Origin: Listeria swaminathanii
Lineage (GTDB): Bacteria > Bacillota > Bacilli > Lactobacillales > Listeriaceae
DNA: 64,000 bases
Assembly (NCBI RefSeq): GCF_014229645.1
Contig: NZ_JAATOD010000003.1
Span: 248,001 to 312,000, forward strand
Direction of reading: 5' to 3'
A model generated the notes under the pieces. That model was not told where the DNA came from. It worked only from the letters and a program-made list of their open reading frames with translations, and did not search any database. The translations under genes were made by a program, and so were the position numbers. This document shows positions 17,871 through 26,643 of this stretch, one piece after another. The number at the start of each line of letters is the position of its first letter. The stretch's first letter is position 1.

Positions 17871-19277
17871 ATGTCTATTCGGGTACATGTACAAAAGTTT
17901 GGGAGTAAGCTAAGTGGTATGGTCATTCCGAATTTAGGGGCTTTTATGGCTTGGGGTATTTTGACGGCAATTGGGGTAGCGACAGGCTCTGAGATGTTAA
18001 AAGGGTTTATCGCACCAATGCTAAATTACTTGTTACCACTTCTGATTGCTTTTGCTGGAGGTCGAGCGGTTCACGGTTACCGAGGCGGAGTTATTGGTAC
18101 TGTTGCAACAATGGGGGCAATTATTAGTTCGGATATAACCATGTTTATCGGCGCAATGATAATGGGTCCGCTCGCTGCTTGGCTACTCAAAAAATTTGAC
18201 GAACGAATTGATGGAAAAATACCAGCTGGATTTGAACTATTAGTTAATAACTTTTCGATTGGGATTATCGGAGCAGGCCTTGCACTATTTTCTTACGTTG
18301 CAATTGCTCCTATGGTTGAAACGGTAACAAAAGTGTTAGCAAGCGGCGTGGATGTGTTAATTAATAACCATTTGCTTCCACTAACGGCCTTAATTATTGA
18401 GCCAGCCAAAGTGCTATTCCTAAACAATGCGATTGGTCAAGGTATTCTTAGTCCACTAGCCACCTTGCAACTCGCGGAAACAGGGAAGTCGGTGCTTTAC
18501 TTACTAGAATCTAACCCCGGACCAGGTCTTGGAATTCTACTTGGTTATATGTTCTTTGGAAAAGGAAACTCCAAAGCATCTTCATATGGGGCAAGTGTTA
18601 TTCACTTATTTGGTGGTATTCATGAAATTTACTTCCCGTTCGTTTTAATGAATCCAATTCTAATTTTGCCGCTTATTCTTGGTGGTATGACAGGAACATT
18701 TATTTTAACAATGACAAACGCGGGACTGGTTGGCGTAGCTTCTCCGGGTAGTATTATCACGATTATGATGATGGCAGCACCCGGTGACCATATTAAGATA
18801 CTTATTGCAGTGCTATGTGCGGCGCTCGTTACGTTCATTACCGCCATTCCATTTATTAAACGCATGGGCAACAAAGACGCTGAATTACAAGACGCGGCGA
18901 AGAAAATGGAAAGTCTTAAAGGCAAAAAAAGCAGCATTTCCTCCGTTTTTGAATCTCCAGTAGATGATTTTAATTTTAAAAATGTTAAAAGAATCGCTTA
19001 TGCGTGTGATGCGGGGCTTGGATCCAGTGCAATGGGCGCAACCGTACTACAGAAAAAAATCAAAAATGCTGGCTTAGACGATATTAAAGTGTTCCATATC
19101 GCCATCCATGAATTGCCAACCGAATGTGATGTGGTCGTGACGCATAAATCCCTCATCGACCGAGCCAGAGAAAAACAGCCAGATGCGTATTATGTCGAAA
19201 TAACGGATTACCTCGGCGCACCAGAATATCAAGAGCTGATAGATAAAATAGTTGCAGACCGAGAACAAAAGAATTAA
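17871..19277 (+). CDS. PTS system, mannitol-type EIICB component
   Basis: A 468-residue membrane protein. The ATG at 17871 follows GGAGGGGG. Residues 1 to about 345 form the mannitol-class EIIC with NLGAFMAWGILTAIG at the start and HLFGGIHEIYFPFVL, the conserved GIHE region. Residues about 375-468 form an EIIB domain with the phosphocysteine loop ACDAGLGSSAMGA. There is no fused EIIA; that is encoded two genes downstream. By homology this is mannitol-like, but the operon lacks mannitol-1-phosphate dehydrogenase of the usual type, so the transported substrate is probably different. Confidence 0.87.
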   Translation: MSIRVHVQKFGSKLSGMVIPNLGAFMAWGILTAIGVATGSEMLKGFIAPMLNYLLPLLIAFAGGRAVHGYRGGVIGTVATMGAIISSDITMFIGAMIMGPLAAWLLKKFDERIDGKIPAGFELLVNNFSIGIIGAGLALFSYVAIAPMVETVTKVLASGVDVLINNHLLPLTALIIEPAKVLFLNNAIGQGILSPLATLQLAETGKSVLYLLESNPGPGLGILLGYMFFGKGNSKASSYGASVIHLFGGIHEIYFPFVLMNPILILPLILGGMTGTFILTMTNAGLVGVASPGSIITIMMMAAPGDHIKILIAVLCAALVTFITAIPFIKRMGNKDAELQDAAKKMESLKGKKSSISSVFESPVDDFNFKNVKRIAYACDAGLGSSAMGATVLQKKIKNAGLDDIKVFHIAIHELPTECDVVVTHKSLIDRAREKQPDAYYVEITDYLGAPEYQELIDKIVADREQKN

Positions 19278-19339
19278 CTTATTTGTAAGCGCTTCTTTTT
19301 AGGGGCGCTTTGAATAGTAAAGTGGGTAGGAGGAAAATG

Positions 19340-19996
19340 ATGTTAAAAGCGATTGTGATGGATTTTGACGGAATTGTTATTGATACAGAGGTAGTTTGGT
19401 ATGAAATTTTTCAAGATTGGTTTAAGACAAAGCAACATTACGACCTTTCTATCGAGGAGTTTTTGCAGTGTGTTGGGTCTAACGTGGACGATTTATTTCG
19501 CGAATTAAACGAGACGCGGCAAATGGATATTAATCGGCAAGTGTTCGAAGCAGAAACACAAGCAACTTTTATTGAAAAGAGTCAGTTTTTACCTGCCAAA
19601 GAAGGCGTTGCAAGTTTTATTCGTGACTTAAAAGAGCGAGGATTAAAGTTAGCGCTCGCGACGTCATCGAAGCGACCAAAACCGCTCTATCATTTGGAAC
19701 GACTAGGATTGCTTGAATATTTTGATGCAATTATTACAGCAGAGGATGTTACGCGAATTAAACCGGAACCAGATTTATTTTTAGAAGCTTTGCGGACGCT
19801 TGATGTTAAGGCCGAGGAGGCGCTTATTGTGGAAGACTCGCGCAATGGACTTTTGGCGGGGAATAGGGCCGGTGTAAATGTTCTGGTCATTCCGAATGAG
19901 GTGACGAAATATAGTGATTTAACGCCAAGCTATATGGAGCGAGAGTCGTTAGCTAAGGTAGACTTAGCTGAAATAATAGCCGAATATAACAAATAA
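19340..19996 (+). CDS. HAD-superfamily phosphatase/phosphoglucomutase-like
   Basis: A 218-residue HAD hydrolase (subfamily IA). The start is taken at the second of two adjacent ATG codons (19340) because GGAGG lies six bases before it. The nucleophile motif is DFDGIVIDTE at residues 7-16 (family DxDxxxxxTE). Motif II is LATSSKRPK, and motif III/IV is IKPEPDLFLEAL and VEDSRNGLLAGNRAG. The beta-phosphoglucomutase-like cap is present. It probably dephosphorylates or isomerises the sugar phosphate made in this operon. Confidence 0.84.
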   Translation: MLKAIVMDFDGIVIDTEVVWYEIFQDWFKTKQHYDLSIEEFLQCVGSNVDDLFRELNETRQMDINRQVFEAETQATFIEKSQFLPAKEGVASFIRDLKERGLKLALATSSKRPKPLYHLERLGLLEYFDAIITAEDVTRIKPEPDLFLEALRTLDVKAEEALIVEDSRNGLLAGNRAGVNVLVIPNEVTKYSDLTPSYMERESLAKVDLAEIIAEYNK

Positions 19997-20008
19997 GGAG
20001 GCGCTAAA

Positions 20009-20455
20009 ATGTTATTAGATCAAGTTACTTTAGAAGATATTGAGATAAATTTACAAGCAAAAGATTGGCGGGAAGCAATCCAAACAGCCGCAAGACCGCT
20101 ACTAGAACGAGGCGCAATCAAAAAAAGTTATATCGACGGAATGATTCAAAGCGTAGAAAATAATGGACCATATATAGTGATTGCGAAACATATCGCGCTA
20201 GCGCACACACGACCAGAGTTTGGCGTCATCCACGGCGGTTTAACATTTGCGACACTTGCTGATGGCGTGGCTTTTGGCAGTGAAATGTTTGACCCAGTGA
20301 AACTGATTATTACACTGGCGGCAACGGACGCAGAAAGCCATTTAGATGTGCTGTCAGAGCTTGCTGAAGTACTAATGGATGAGGAGAAGGTAGCCCGTTT
20401 AATCACAGCAAACTCAAACCAGGCATTTTATGATGAATTAACAAAAGAAGGATAA
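20009..20455 (+). CDS. PTS EIIA component, mannitol/ascorbate type
   Basis: A 148-residue protein with the EIIA type-2 fold. The phosphorylated histidine is expected in VIAKHIALAHTRPEFG near residue 65. It supplies phosphate to the EIICB encoded two genes upstream. Start ATG with AAGGAGG. It begins 12 bases after the HAD gene. Confidence 0.87.
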   Translation: MLLDQVTLEDIEINLQAKDWREAIQTAARPLLERGAIKKSYIDGMIQSVENNGPYIVIAKHIALAHTRPEFGVIHGGLTFATLADGVAFGSEMFDPVKLIITLAATDAESHLDVLSELAEVLMDEEKVARLITANSNQAFYDELTKEG

Positions 20456-20479
20456 TAATTTCACTAAAGAGGTGAAGAA

Positions 20480-21385
20480 ATGGAAAATTATCTTTGTGTC
20501 GACATTGGTGGAACGAGTATCAAATATGCCAAATTTAACCGGGAAGGCGCGCGGCTAGGTGCGATTAAGTCTTGTCAGACCCCTGTGAGCGACGGAGCGA
20601 ATCAAATCATGCCCGCGCTTATTCGGATTGTCGAACAGGGAAAAACGGGTGTGGCGGGCGTCTGTGTTGCTTCAGCGGGTGTTGTTCATCCTGAAAAAGG
20701 TAATATTATTTATGCTGGTTATACGATTCCCGGATACACTGGAACGGAAATTAAAGCAGAAATAGAGCACCGTTTCGACCTTCCATGCGCAGTGGAAAAC
20801 GACGTGAATGCGGCCTGTCTTGGCGAGTCATGGCTAGGCGGAGCACGGGGGCGTGGAAGCGTGCTCTGTTTGACAATCGGGACAGGTATCGGCGGAGCAA
20901 TGTTGATAAATGATAAATTAATAAACGGCTATTCTTTTACCGCGTGCGAAGTCGGTTATATGCAGCTTTCACAAGGGAAATTTCAAGATGTCGCTTCAAC
21001 AAAAACATTGATTAAACAAGTAGCCTCGCGAAAAAATATCGATGCAAATGCTCTAAACGGACGACAAGTAATGGAATGGGCCTATGGCGACGATGCAGCT
21101 GTACTGGCGGAAATAGAGCAATGGATTGAGAATTTAGTAGAAGGTGTAGTAAACTTAATCTATATTTTCAACCCAGAAGTGATTGTGCTCGGTGGGGGCT
21201 TAATGGAAGAAGAGGCGTTCTTTAAACCTCGGCTCGAAGCGGCTATTTCAGCCAAATTAATCTCACCGATGTTCGATACAGCAGATCTTACTTTCGCAAA
21301 GCTGGGAAATGAAGCAGGGATGATTGGCGCGCTCTATCATTTCTTAAACCAGAAAGAGGCCAAAAAAGATGACGATTTTAAGTGA
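20480..21385 (+). CDS. ROK-family sugar kinase
   Basis: A 301-residue ROK protein without an N-terminal DNA-binding domain, hence a kinase rather than a repressor. The phosphate-binding motif is CVDIGGTSIKYAKF at residue 5, and LTIGTGIGGAM is near residue 133. The cysteine-rich zinc motif common in ROK kinases is missing: the region reads ACEVGYMQLSQ. N-acetylmannosamine kinase (NanK) is the natural partner for NanE and is a reasonable reading; glucokinase is an alternative. It overlaps the next gene by 17 bases. Confidence 0.83.
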   Translation: MENYLCVDIGGTSIKYAKFNREGARLGAIKSCQTPVSDGANQIMPALIRIVEQGKTGVAGVCVASAGVVHPEKGNIIYAGYTIPGYTGTEIKAEIEHRFDLPCAVENDVNAACLGESWLGGARGRGSVLCLTIGTGIGGAMLINDKLINGYSFTACEVGYMQLSQGKFQDVASTKTLIKQVASRKNIDANALNGRQVMEWAYGDDAAVLAEIEQWIENLVEGVVNLIYIFNPEVIVLGGGLMEEEAFFKPRLEAAISAKLISPMFDTADLTFAKLGNEAGMIGALYHFLNQKEAKKDDDFK

Positions 21386-22175
21386 AATTCAACAAAATTA
21401 CAATCGATTACCAAATAAAGAAAAGCAAATTGCGAAATATATTTTAGAAAAAAGTGATGAACTCAAGAACATTAATATTAAAGAGCTAGCTGAAGAAACC
21501 GGCACGTCCATTTCGACGATAACGAGATTTTGCCGCCACGTTCGCTGTGATAGTTTTGTTGATTTGAAAATGCGGGTAAATACAGCAGCAACAATGGTCC
21601 CTTCGCTTGGTTATGATGACCTTTTTGAGGAGGTTTATTCGTTTTACCATAAAGTGATTGATAACACGGTGAAGCTAATCGAGCCAGCGAAAATTCGTGA
21701 AGTGGTGCAATATATTCAAGCAGCGAAACGGGTCTATATTTGCGGCGTCGGAAGCTCGGGGCTCACTGCTGTTGAGATGTCACAGCGCCTGATTCGGATG
21801 GGGCTTAACGTTATCAGTGTCAACGATCCGCACATGATGATTATCACCAGTTCAATCACAACAAAAGAAGATTTTGTAATAGGTATTTCCAACTCAGGCA
21901 ACACCCCAGAGCTAGTCACAGCACTAAAAAATGCCAAGAAAAACAAAAGTAAAGTGGCGACATTTACCAGCTTTGAAAATAGTGAAATGACTGAAATCAG
22001 CGACGTGACCATCCCGGTTTACAATACTTTATTCGTGAGTAAAAGATATTTCGCCAATAGCCAGTTTTCGATTATGTATGTGATGGATATTATTTCCATG
22101 ATGCTACTGCAAAATGAGTCTTACCGGGAAAATATGGAAAAAACCATCAATACAGTCACCGATGAATTTCATTAA
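21369..22175 (+). CDS. RpiR-family regulator with SIS domain
   Basis: A 268-residue protein. The N-terminal helix-turn-helix is IKELAEETGTSISTITRFCRHVRCDSF (residues about 36-64). The SIS sugar-phosphate-binding domain follows from about 110, with ICGVGSSGLTAVEM and IGISNSGNTPELV. The start codon lies inside the end of the ROK gene, so the two are translationally coupled. It is the likely regulator of the operon, answering to a sugar phosphate such as ManNAc-6-P, and its site may be the palindromes at 16013-16055. Confidence 0.88.
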   Translation: MTILSEIQQNYNRLPNKEKQIAKYILEKSDELKNINIKELAEETGTSISTITRFCRHVRCDSFVDLKMRVNTAATMVPSLGYDDLFEEVYSFYHKVIDNTVKLIEPAKIREVVQYIQAAKRVYICGVGSSGLTAVEMSQRLIRMGLNVISVNDPHMMIITSSITTKEDFVIGISNSGNTPELVTALKNAKKNKSKVATFTSFENSEMTEISDVTIPVYNTLFVSKRYFANSQFSIMYVMDIISMMLLQNESYRENMEKTINTVTDEFH

Positions 22176-22185
22176 GATACATTAG

Positions 22186-22233
22186 AAAAATAGATGGAAC
22201 TGTGGAATTTTCGCAGCTCGATCTATTTTTTTC
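22186..22233 (+). terminator. Terminator of the nanE-PTS operon
   Basis: AAAAATAGAT...CTG pairs with CAG...ATCTATTTTT, followed by a T-run, just after the RpiR gene. Confidence 0.85.
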
Positions 22234-22354
22234 GAATTTAAACTGTAGAATAAGCGTGTTTTTCTGTGACATTTCTGCTAAAATAGTTTAAGAGACTTGC
22301 GGATAATAGCCTATAGTAAGAACCCCCAAGATTTTCCGGAAAGGAAGGACCCAG

Positions 22355-23227
22355 ATGCCTTTTTCACGTTTATTTGGAAAAAAAGATAAGAATCAAGTAG
22401 ATGATATCGATAATGATAATAAAGTAGCAGAAGAAGAGGTACAGCGCGTACAAGAACTTCCTACAGATAAAATTTTCCCGAACCAATTCCAACCACGGAC
22501 AGTATTTGATCAAGATAAGATTGATGAGCTTGCTCGAACTATCCGAATTCACGGTGTTATTCAGCCGATTGTGGTTAGAGAAATGGAACCGGATTATTAT
22601 GAAATCATTGCGGGAGAGCGCCGTTTTCGTGCCGTGCTTTCTTTAGAATTGGAAAAAATCCCAGCAATTATTCAAAATTTAGATGATGAAGAGGTAGCTG
22701 CGATTGCGTTAATTGAAAACTTACAACGTGAGGAATTAACACCAATTGAGGAAGCGAAAGCATATCGAAGCTTGCTAGACATGCAAGACGTGACACAAGA
22801 AGCACTTGCGCAGCGTGTCGGCAAAAGCCAGTCTGCCATCGCAAACAAAATGCGTCTTCTAAAACTACCAGAAACGATTCAAGAAGCCGTGCTCAACAAA
22901 AAAATTTCAGAGCGCCATGCTCGTTCATTACTAGCTTTAGAAACGGAAGCGCAACAAGTGGCACTTTTAGCTGAAATAGAAGAGAATAACTGGAACGTCA
23001 AACAAACTGAAGCAAGAATTCAAGAACTTTTAGGCGTAAAAAAACCAGAAGCAATGAAAAAGCCAAAACCAAAACGCCAAGCTATTAGTCGTGACGTGCG
23101 CATCGCTATGAACACGATTAAACAGTCGGTGACAATGGTTAAAGATAACGGAATGGACCTAGATTTCACCGAAGTAGAAACAGACGATTTTTATCAAATT
23201 ACCATTCAAATTCCTAAAAAGAAGTAA
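22355..23227 (+). CDS. noc: Nucleoid occlusion protein Noc
   Basis: A 290-residue ParB-family protein that binds Noc sites and keeps FtsZ from assembling over the nucleoid. The extreme N-terminus [10 protein letters not shown] is the short amphipathic membrane-targeting helix known in Noc and absent from ParB. The CTP-binding region has NQFQPRTVF and GERRFRA. The central helix-turn-helix is [23 protein letters not shown]. It lies upstream of parA-parB, as in Bacillus. The gene at 25433 encodes the true ParB, so the two are paralogues. Two sequences matching the known Noc target occur at 37814 and 50062. Confidence 0.93.
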   Translation: MPFSRLFGKKDKNQVDDIDNDNKVAEEEVQRVQELPTDKIFPNQFQPRTVFDQDKIDELARTIRIHGVIQPIVVREMEPDYYEIIAGERRFRAVLSLELEKIPAIIQNLDDEEVAAIALIENLQREELTPIEEAKAYRSLLDMQDVTQEALAQRVGKSQSAIANKMRLLKLPETIQEAVLNKKISERHARSLLALETEAQQVALLAEIEENNWNVKQTEARIQELLGVKKPEAMKKPKPKRQAISRDVRIAMNTIKQSVTMVKDNGMDLDFTEVETDDFYQITIQIPKKK

Positions 23228-23239
23228 AGAGGTGTAACA

Positions 23240-23539
23240 GTGAGGTTTTTGAAGATAATTGGCCATGCAATTGGTGTCATTAGTTGTTTGATGGTACTTC
23301 CATCTTTCGTAATAGCGATTACAAGTGCAGTTTTAAGCTTTAATCCACTATATATTACCTACTTTTTCACCAGTCCTTATGCCCGAGCAGTTGCCGTAGC
23401 AGAAGAGTCCGGTTGGGGAAGTGGCTTTAATATTTTATTAGTTAATTACGGGGCATATCTCGTCGCATTTGGCTATACTTTCTTTGCGATAGTGAAGATT
23501 TACAGTTGGTACCAAATCGCTAAAGAAGTAAAAAAATAG
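23240..23539 (+). CDS. Small membrane protein, two TM segments
   Basis: A 99-residue protein with hydrophobic helices at about residues 8-32 and 69-91. The GTG start follows AGAGGTG, 12 bases after noc, so it is probably co-transcribed with noc. No motif is recognised and no function is proposed. Confidence 0.7.
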   Translation: MRFLKIIGHAIGVISCLMVLPSFVIAITSAVLSFNPLYITYFFTSPYARAVAVAEESGWGSGFNILLVNYGAYLVAFGYTFFAIVKIYSWYQIAKEVKK

Positions 23540-23543
23540 TTAC

Positions 23544-23578
23544 GAAACCCTGCTAAATGAAGCGGGGTTTTTATTTTT
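23544..23578 (+). terminator. Terminator after noc and the small membrane protein
   Basis: AAACCC-GCT pairs with AGC-GGGTTT, followed by TTATTTTT. Confidence 0.85.
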
Positions 23579-23733
23579 GGGCGGAAAAACAACTCAAATT
23601 GAGTGACATAGTTTTATTTCTTAAAAATTAGAGAAAATAAGTGCAATTTTGAACAGAAAAAAGTACAATAGAATTAGGTAAAGTTGTAAAGGAGGGAGTG
23701 ATTCACTCAACTCTGGGTGGAATCACGAAACGA

Positions 23734-24456
23734 ATGGCAAAAATCATTTTTGTGAAAGACGAACAAAATGAGTTCCAAGCGTATGATTTCTTACAAAATT
23801 TAATTGTGGAAGAACCACTCATGGCCACTTTAGTATTCCAAGGCCTACTACAATTAGAAACAGCAGAAACAAGAAAACTTAGTACTGGGAAGCAAATTCT
23901 CCCCGATGTGCATTTGATCATCGGTAAAAGTCAAGCTTATTCACTGCAAACCACTCGTATAGAAACAACTGTAGACCAACCAATTCAAGAGATGAAAGCA
24001 CATTTTAAAGATAAAAATTGTCGTTTAATTTACTTCACTGCATTTAGTGGAGATGAAACATATTATTGCTTCGTTAAAGGCTATTTTAAAGATAAAAATC
24101 CATTTACAGATCAAATGGGCTCTTATCGCGAGGAAGTGAAACGCGTATTCCTGCGCCGTATTGAAGCCGAAACAAGCATTGGCAACTCAGATTACCAATT
24201 TGAAACACTAAAAAATAAAGCATTAGAAAATGAAGGGATTGCCCATTACTTAGATAGTTTTTCAGCAAGTCTTGGTAAATATATTTTTGCTAAACGAATG
24301 GAGAAAAAATGGTCGCAATTAGATTTAGCACTTAAATCTGATTTATCTCCTGTTATTATTGGTCGTTTAGAAGCTGGAGATCCAGATTTAACTCTTAGAA
24401 TGTATCAGAAAGTCTGCACAGTTCTAGGCGTTAAGGCAACATTTTCAGTAGATTGA
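23734..24456 (+). CDS. XRE-type helix-turn-helix protein of unknown role
   Basis: A 240-residue protein from the ATG at 23734. An in-frame GTG at 23698 is also possible, but the strong AAAGGAGGG before it leaves only about two bases of spacing, so the start is uncertain. The first 170 residues match no family I recognise. Residues about 190-240 form a Cro/C1-type helix-turn-helix (MEKKWSQLDLALKSDLSPVIIGRLEAGDPDLTLRMYQKVCTVLGV). It is a single gene between noc and parA, with short palindromes upstream that could be autoregulatory. Confidence 0.72.
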   Translation: MAKIIFVKDEQNEFQAYDFLQNLIVEEPLMATLVFQGLLQLETAETRKLSTGKQILPDVHLIIGKSQAYSLQTTRIETTVDQPIQEMKAHFKDKNCRLIYFTAFSGDETYYCFVKGYFKDKNPFTDQMGSYREEVKRVFLRRIEAETSIGNSDYQFETLKNKALENEGIAHYLDSFSASLGKYIFAKRMEKKWSQLDLALKSDLSPVIIGRLEAGDPDLTLRMYQKVCTVLGVKATFSVD

Positions 24457-24464
24457 AGATAGAA

Positions 24465-24495
24465 AAGTAATCAGCTTAGGTTGGTTGCTTTTTTA
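24465..24495 (+). terminator. Terminator after the XRE-type gene
   Basis: AAAAGTAATCA pairs, with two G-T pairs, with TGGTTGCTTTT, followed by T-rich sequence. A parS site begins nine bases later. Confidence 0.65.
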
Positions 24496-24503
24496 TTTTA
24501 AAA

Positions 24504-24519
24504 TGTTTCACGTGAAACA
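24504..24519. other. parS site upstream of parA
   Basis: TGTTTCACGTGAAACA, a full match, 160 bases before parA, in the 222-base gap after the XRE-type gene. The rest of the gap is A+T rich with no other clear element. Confidence 0.93.
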
Positions 24520-24678
24520 TTTCTAGTTTTCAAAACATTATTTTCATCATTTTTCGGCTTTCAAAACACGAATTTCAATTTATTTTTACTTTTTGTAAGA
24601 CTAAATGAAAATCTTTTGGTAGAATAGAAGATAAAAGAACCGGAATTCTCGGTACAAAATAAGGGTTGGTGAAAAAGA

Positions 24679-25440
24679 TTGAGCAAAGTGATTGCACTAG
24701 CAAACCAAAAAGGTGGGGTTGGTAAAACGACATCATCCGTTAATTTAAGCTCTAGCCTAGCTTTTTTAGGTAAAAAAGTATTACTAGTTGATATTGACCC
24801 TCAAGGAAATGCATCAAGTGGGGTTGGTGTTAATAAAGGTGAAATTGAACATTGTATTTATGATGTACTAGTTGACGATGTAGCCATTCAAGATGTGTTG
24901 CAAAAAACAGACTTAGATAATCTAAATGTTATTCCAGCTACAATTCAACTTGCAGGTGCTGAAGTAGAGCTAGTTCCAGCTATCTCACGTGAAATTAGAT
25001 TGAAAAAAGCAATCGACTCAATCCGTGATGATTATGACTATGTAATTATTGATTGTCCGCCATCACTTGGGCTTTTGACTTTAAATGCATTAACAGCAGC
25101 AGACTCGGTTTTAATTCCAGTCCAATGCGAATATTATGCGCTAGAAGGTCTAAGCCAGCTTTTAAACACAATCAGAATCGTTCAAAAACATCTTAATGAA
25201 GATTTACAAATTGAAGGTGTTTTACTAACAATGCTTGATGCTAGAACAAACTTAGGCATTCAAGTAATAGAAGAAGTGAAAAAGTATTTCCAAAACAAAG
25301 TGTTTAGTACTATCATTCCACGTAACGTCCGCCTAAGCGAAGCACCAAGTCACGGAAAACCGATTTTGCTATATGATGCAAAATCGAAAGGTGCAGAAGT
25401 TTATTTAGAATTAGCAAAGGAAGTGGTTGAACATGGCTAA
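24679..25440 (+). CDS. parA: Chromosome partitioning ATPase ParA (Soj)
   Basis: A 253-residue protein with a TTG start preceded by AAGGGTTGGTG. The deviant Walker A motif is [10 protein letters not shown] at residues 9-18, Walker A' is LVDIDPQGN, and Walker B is [10 protein letters not shown]. As in Bacillus Soj there is no N-terminal DNA-binding extension. It acts with ParB in origin segregation and can influence DnaA. It overlaps parB by eight bases (ATGGCTAA). Confidence 0.96.
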   Translation: MSKVIALANQKGGVGKTTSSVNLSSSLAFLGKKVLLVDIDPQGNASSGVGVNKGEIEHCIYDVLVDDVAIQDVLQKTDLDNLNVIPATIQLAGAEVELVPAISREIRLKKAIDSIRDDYDYVIIDCPPSLGLLTLNALTAADSVLIPVQCEYYALEGLSQLLNTIRIVQKHLNEDLQIEGVLLTMLDARTNLGIQVIEEVKKYFQNKVFSTIIPRNVRLSEAPSHGKPILLYDAKSKGAEVYLELAKEVVEHG

Positions 25441-26284
25441 AGGTCTAGGTAAAGGAATCAACGCACTATTTAATAATGTGGATGCAAACGAAGAAACAGT
25501 CCAAAATGTCGCGATAAAAGAAATTAAACCAAACCCATATCAACCACGTAAAATCTTTGATGCAAAAGCAATCAATGAATTACGTGACTCCATTAAAATC
25601 CATGGTGTTTTACAGCCAATTATTTTAAGAAACACGGAAAAAGGATATGAAATTGTTGTTGGGGAACGTAGATACCGCGCAGCAAAAGAAGCAAAACTGA
25701 AAGAAATTCCAGCAGTTGTTCGTGATTTAACGGAAGAAGAAATGATGGAGCTTTCTGTGATCGAAAACTTACAACGTGAAGATTTATCTCCGTTAGAAGA
25801 AGCTGAATCATATCAGTTCCTTATGAAAAAATTAGGCTTAACACAAGCGAAATTAGCAGAACGAGTTGGTAAAAGCCGACCATACATCGCTAACTTTGTC
25901 CGCCTGTTGACTTTACCAGAAGAAGTGCAGGTAATGCTGCGTGATGGTTCATTATCAGCTGGACATGGCCGTGTATTGCTAGGATTGAAACTCAAGAAAA
26001 ACATCATTCCAACTGCTAAAAAGGCTGTGGCACAAGGATTAACAGTTCGCCAATTAGAAGATGTTGTGAACAATCTAAACGAAAATGTTTCACGTGAAAC
26101 AATTAAACCAGCTAGAGTTCCTATCTTTATCCGTGAAAGCGAAAGCCAATTACGTGATAAATTTGGTACGGCAGTTTCGATTAAACGTCGCGACAAAAAA
26201 GGTAAAATTGAAATTGAATTTTTATCAGATGATGATTTAGATCGCATTTTAGAGATTTTAGATATTCAGTTTGATGATGAATAG
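25433..26284 (+). CDS. parB: Chromosome partitioning protein ParB (Spo0J)
   Basis: A 283-residue protein starting [13 protein letters not shown], the ParA-stimulating N-terminus. The CTPase region contains NPYQPRKIF and GERRYRA. The helix-turn-helix [23 protein letters not shown] binds parS. The ATG lies inside the end of parA, so translation is coupled. The gene carries a parS site of its own (26086-26101, coding for VSRET), as in Bacillus. Confidence 0.96.
   Translation: MAKGLGKGINALFNNVDANEETVQNVAIKEIKPNPYQPRKIFDAKAINELRDSIKIHGVLQPIILRNTEKGYEIVVGERRYRAAKEAKLKEIPAVVRDLTEEEMMELSVIENLQREDLSPLEEAESYQFLMKKLGLTQAKLAERVGKSRPYIANFVRLLTLPEEVQVMLRDGSLSAGHGRVLLGLKLKKNIIPTAKKAVAQGLTVRQLEDVVNNLNENVSRETIKPARVPIFIRESESQLRDKFGTAVSIKRRDKKGKIEIEFLSDDDLDRILEILDIQFDDE
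26086..26101. other. parS site inside parB
   Basis: TGTTTCACGTGAAACA, a full match, in frame as VSRET near residue 220 of ParB. Confidence 0.93.
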
Positions 26285-26296
26285 GTTGTGATGTTT

Positions 26297-26497
26297 ATGG
26301 AAAAAAAGCATTTCGATTTGAATGATGTTGTAGAAATGAAAAAGCCTCATCCATGTGGTACCAATCGATTTAAGATTATCCGCATGGGTATGGATATTCG
26401 AATTAAGTGTGAAGGTTGTGGGCATAGCGTCATGATTCCACGCCGAGAATTCGAGCGAAAAGTGAAGAAGATTTTAGTTAAAGCAGAACAAGAATAA
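26297..26497 (+). CDS. DUF951 small zinc-ribbon-like protein
   Basis: A protein of 66 residues from the ATG at 26297; an ATG at 26291 and GTG at 26288 are in frame. It has VEMKKPHPCGTNRFKIIRMGMDIRIKCEGCGHSVMIPRREFE: three cysteines and a histidine suggest a small metal-binding fold. The family is conserved next to parB in Firmicutes. Function unknown. It follows parB by 12 bases and ends at a strong terminator. Confidence 0.85.
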   Translation: MEKKHFDLNDVVEMKKPHPCGTNRFKIIRMGMDIRIKCEGCGHSVMIPRREFERKVKKILVKAEQE

Positions 26498-26533
26498 AGA
26501 ACAGGCGATTAATTAGTCGCCTGTTCTTTTTTT
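26498..26533 (+). terminator. Terminator of parA-parB-DUF951
   Basis: AGAACAGGCGA and TCGCCTGTTCT form a perfect 11-bp stem followed by seven T. Confidence 0.93.
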
Positions 26534-26590
26534 ATAAGCCTTTTAGTTGAAGTTTAGCTGTCCCTTCTTTAAAATATAAATAGTATCATT

Positions 26591-26605
26591 TAATAATAAT
26601 TATAA
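26591..26605. promoter_or_regulatory. PerR box upstream of catalase
   Basis: TAATAATAATTATAA matches the PerR consensus TTATAATNATTATAA at 14 of 15 positions, 39 bases before the catalase start. It predicts peroxide-responsive derepression. Confidence 0.75.
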
Positions 26606-26643
26606 ATAAAAATGATATAGTATTTTTATGGAGGTATATACAT

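Noticed and set aside
19278..19309. AAGCGC...GCGCTT hairpin after the EIICB gene as terminator
   Set aside because: No T-run follows and the operon continues; at most a processing or stabilising hairpin.
24966..24981. CTCACGTGA inside parA as a further parS site
   Set aside because: Several mismatches in both arms of the palindrome.
25813..26247. A 144-codon minus-strand frame inside parB
   Set aside because: It lies entirely opposite parB and has no recognisable protein features or start signal.
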